Below, one piece after another: positions 5,023 through 5,068 of a DNA stretch of 5,068 bases; the first letter of the stretch is position 1, and every line of letters begins with the position of its first letter. The notes under the pieces were generated by a model. The model did not search any database. It was given only the letters and a program-made list of their open reading frames with translations, and was not told where the DNA came from. This DNA comes from an uncultured Methanomethylovorans sp. (GTDB lineage Archaea; Halobacteriota; Methanosarcinia; Methanosarcinales; Methanosarcinaceae), in the NCBI GenBank assembly GCA_937968035.1, contig CALBTS010000960.1:1-5068 (forward strand). Direction: 5' to 3'. The translations under genes were made by a program, and so were the position numbers.

Positions 5023-5068
5023 AGATCGGAAGAGCACACGTCTGAACTCCAGTCACCGAATACGATCT
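5023..5068 (-). other. Illumina P7/TruSeq adapter with index (synthetic, inverted copy)
   Basis: These 46 bases are the exact reverse complement of bases 1-46: AGATCGGAAGAGCACACG and the rest of the read-2 adapter, then the index CGAATACG at 5057-5064 and ATCT. The first two adapter bases complete a TAG with base 5022, creating a false stop for the last gene. The same adapter at both ends means this is a whole insert, not a piece cut from a longer clean contig. Confidence 0.98.

Noticed and set aside
1..5068. 46-base perfect terminal inverted repeats, as for a transposon or a linear phage genome
   Set aside because: The repeats match the Illumina P7/TruSeq adapter including an index, and there is no transposase or terminal protein gene.

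Overview
This 5068-base window is most likely one PCR-amplified or library fragment of a tailed-phage (Caudoviricetes, probably siphovirus-like) late structural operon. All supported genes are on the + strand. Protein sequences, the near absence of Shine-Dalgarno motifs and A/T-rich leaders suggest a phage or prophage of a Bacteroidetes (Bacteroidota) host. That host call is inference from gene style and recalled family resemblance, not from a search. Both ends are synthetic: bases 1-46 and 5023-5068 are the same Illumina P7/TruSeq adapter with the same 8-base index, in inverted orientation. Only 47-5022 is biological, and the genes at both edges are cut.

Layout. 47-1138: HK97-fold major capsid protein, missing its true start. 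1199-1372: small lysine-rich protein. 1375-1878: probable head-tail connector or head completion protein. 1875-2387: probable tail terminator/completion protein. 2391-3317: probable tail tube protein with a C-terminal Ig-like domain. 3331-3552: small unknown protein, the only gene with a strong Shine-Dalgarno. 3512-3901: M23 (LytM-type) zinc peptidase. 3901-4290: single-pass membrane protein with a long coiled coil. 4290-4703: unknown protein with an HK97-gp10-like feel. 4700-4912: small Cys-X-Cys protein. About 4902-5022: 5' part of a further coding region in another frame, with no obvious start codon, cut by the 3' adapter.

The genes are packed head to tail with TAATG and ATGA overlaps, so they are probably one translationally coupled transcript. 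The order capsid, connector, terminator, tube is the usual siphovirus assembly order. A tape-measure gene would be expected downstream, and a prohead protease, portal and terminase upstream; all lie outside the window. A peptidase plus membrane coiled-coil pair sits inside this tail block and may be a lysis or cell-wall-penetration pair.

I found no tRNA, rRNA, CRISPR array, transposase, integrase, defence or anti-defence gene, promoter consensus or intrinsic terminator. The only stretch without a called gene is about 60 bases at 1139-1198. The points most worth checking are the frame break at the CCCC/TGA site near 4905-4912 and the unusual position of the peptidase/membrane pair. I do not see evidence of a wholly new system.
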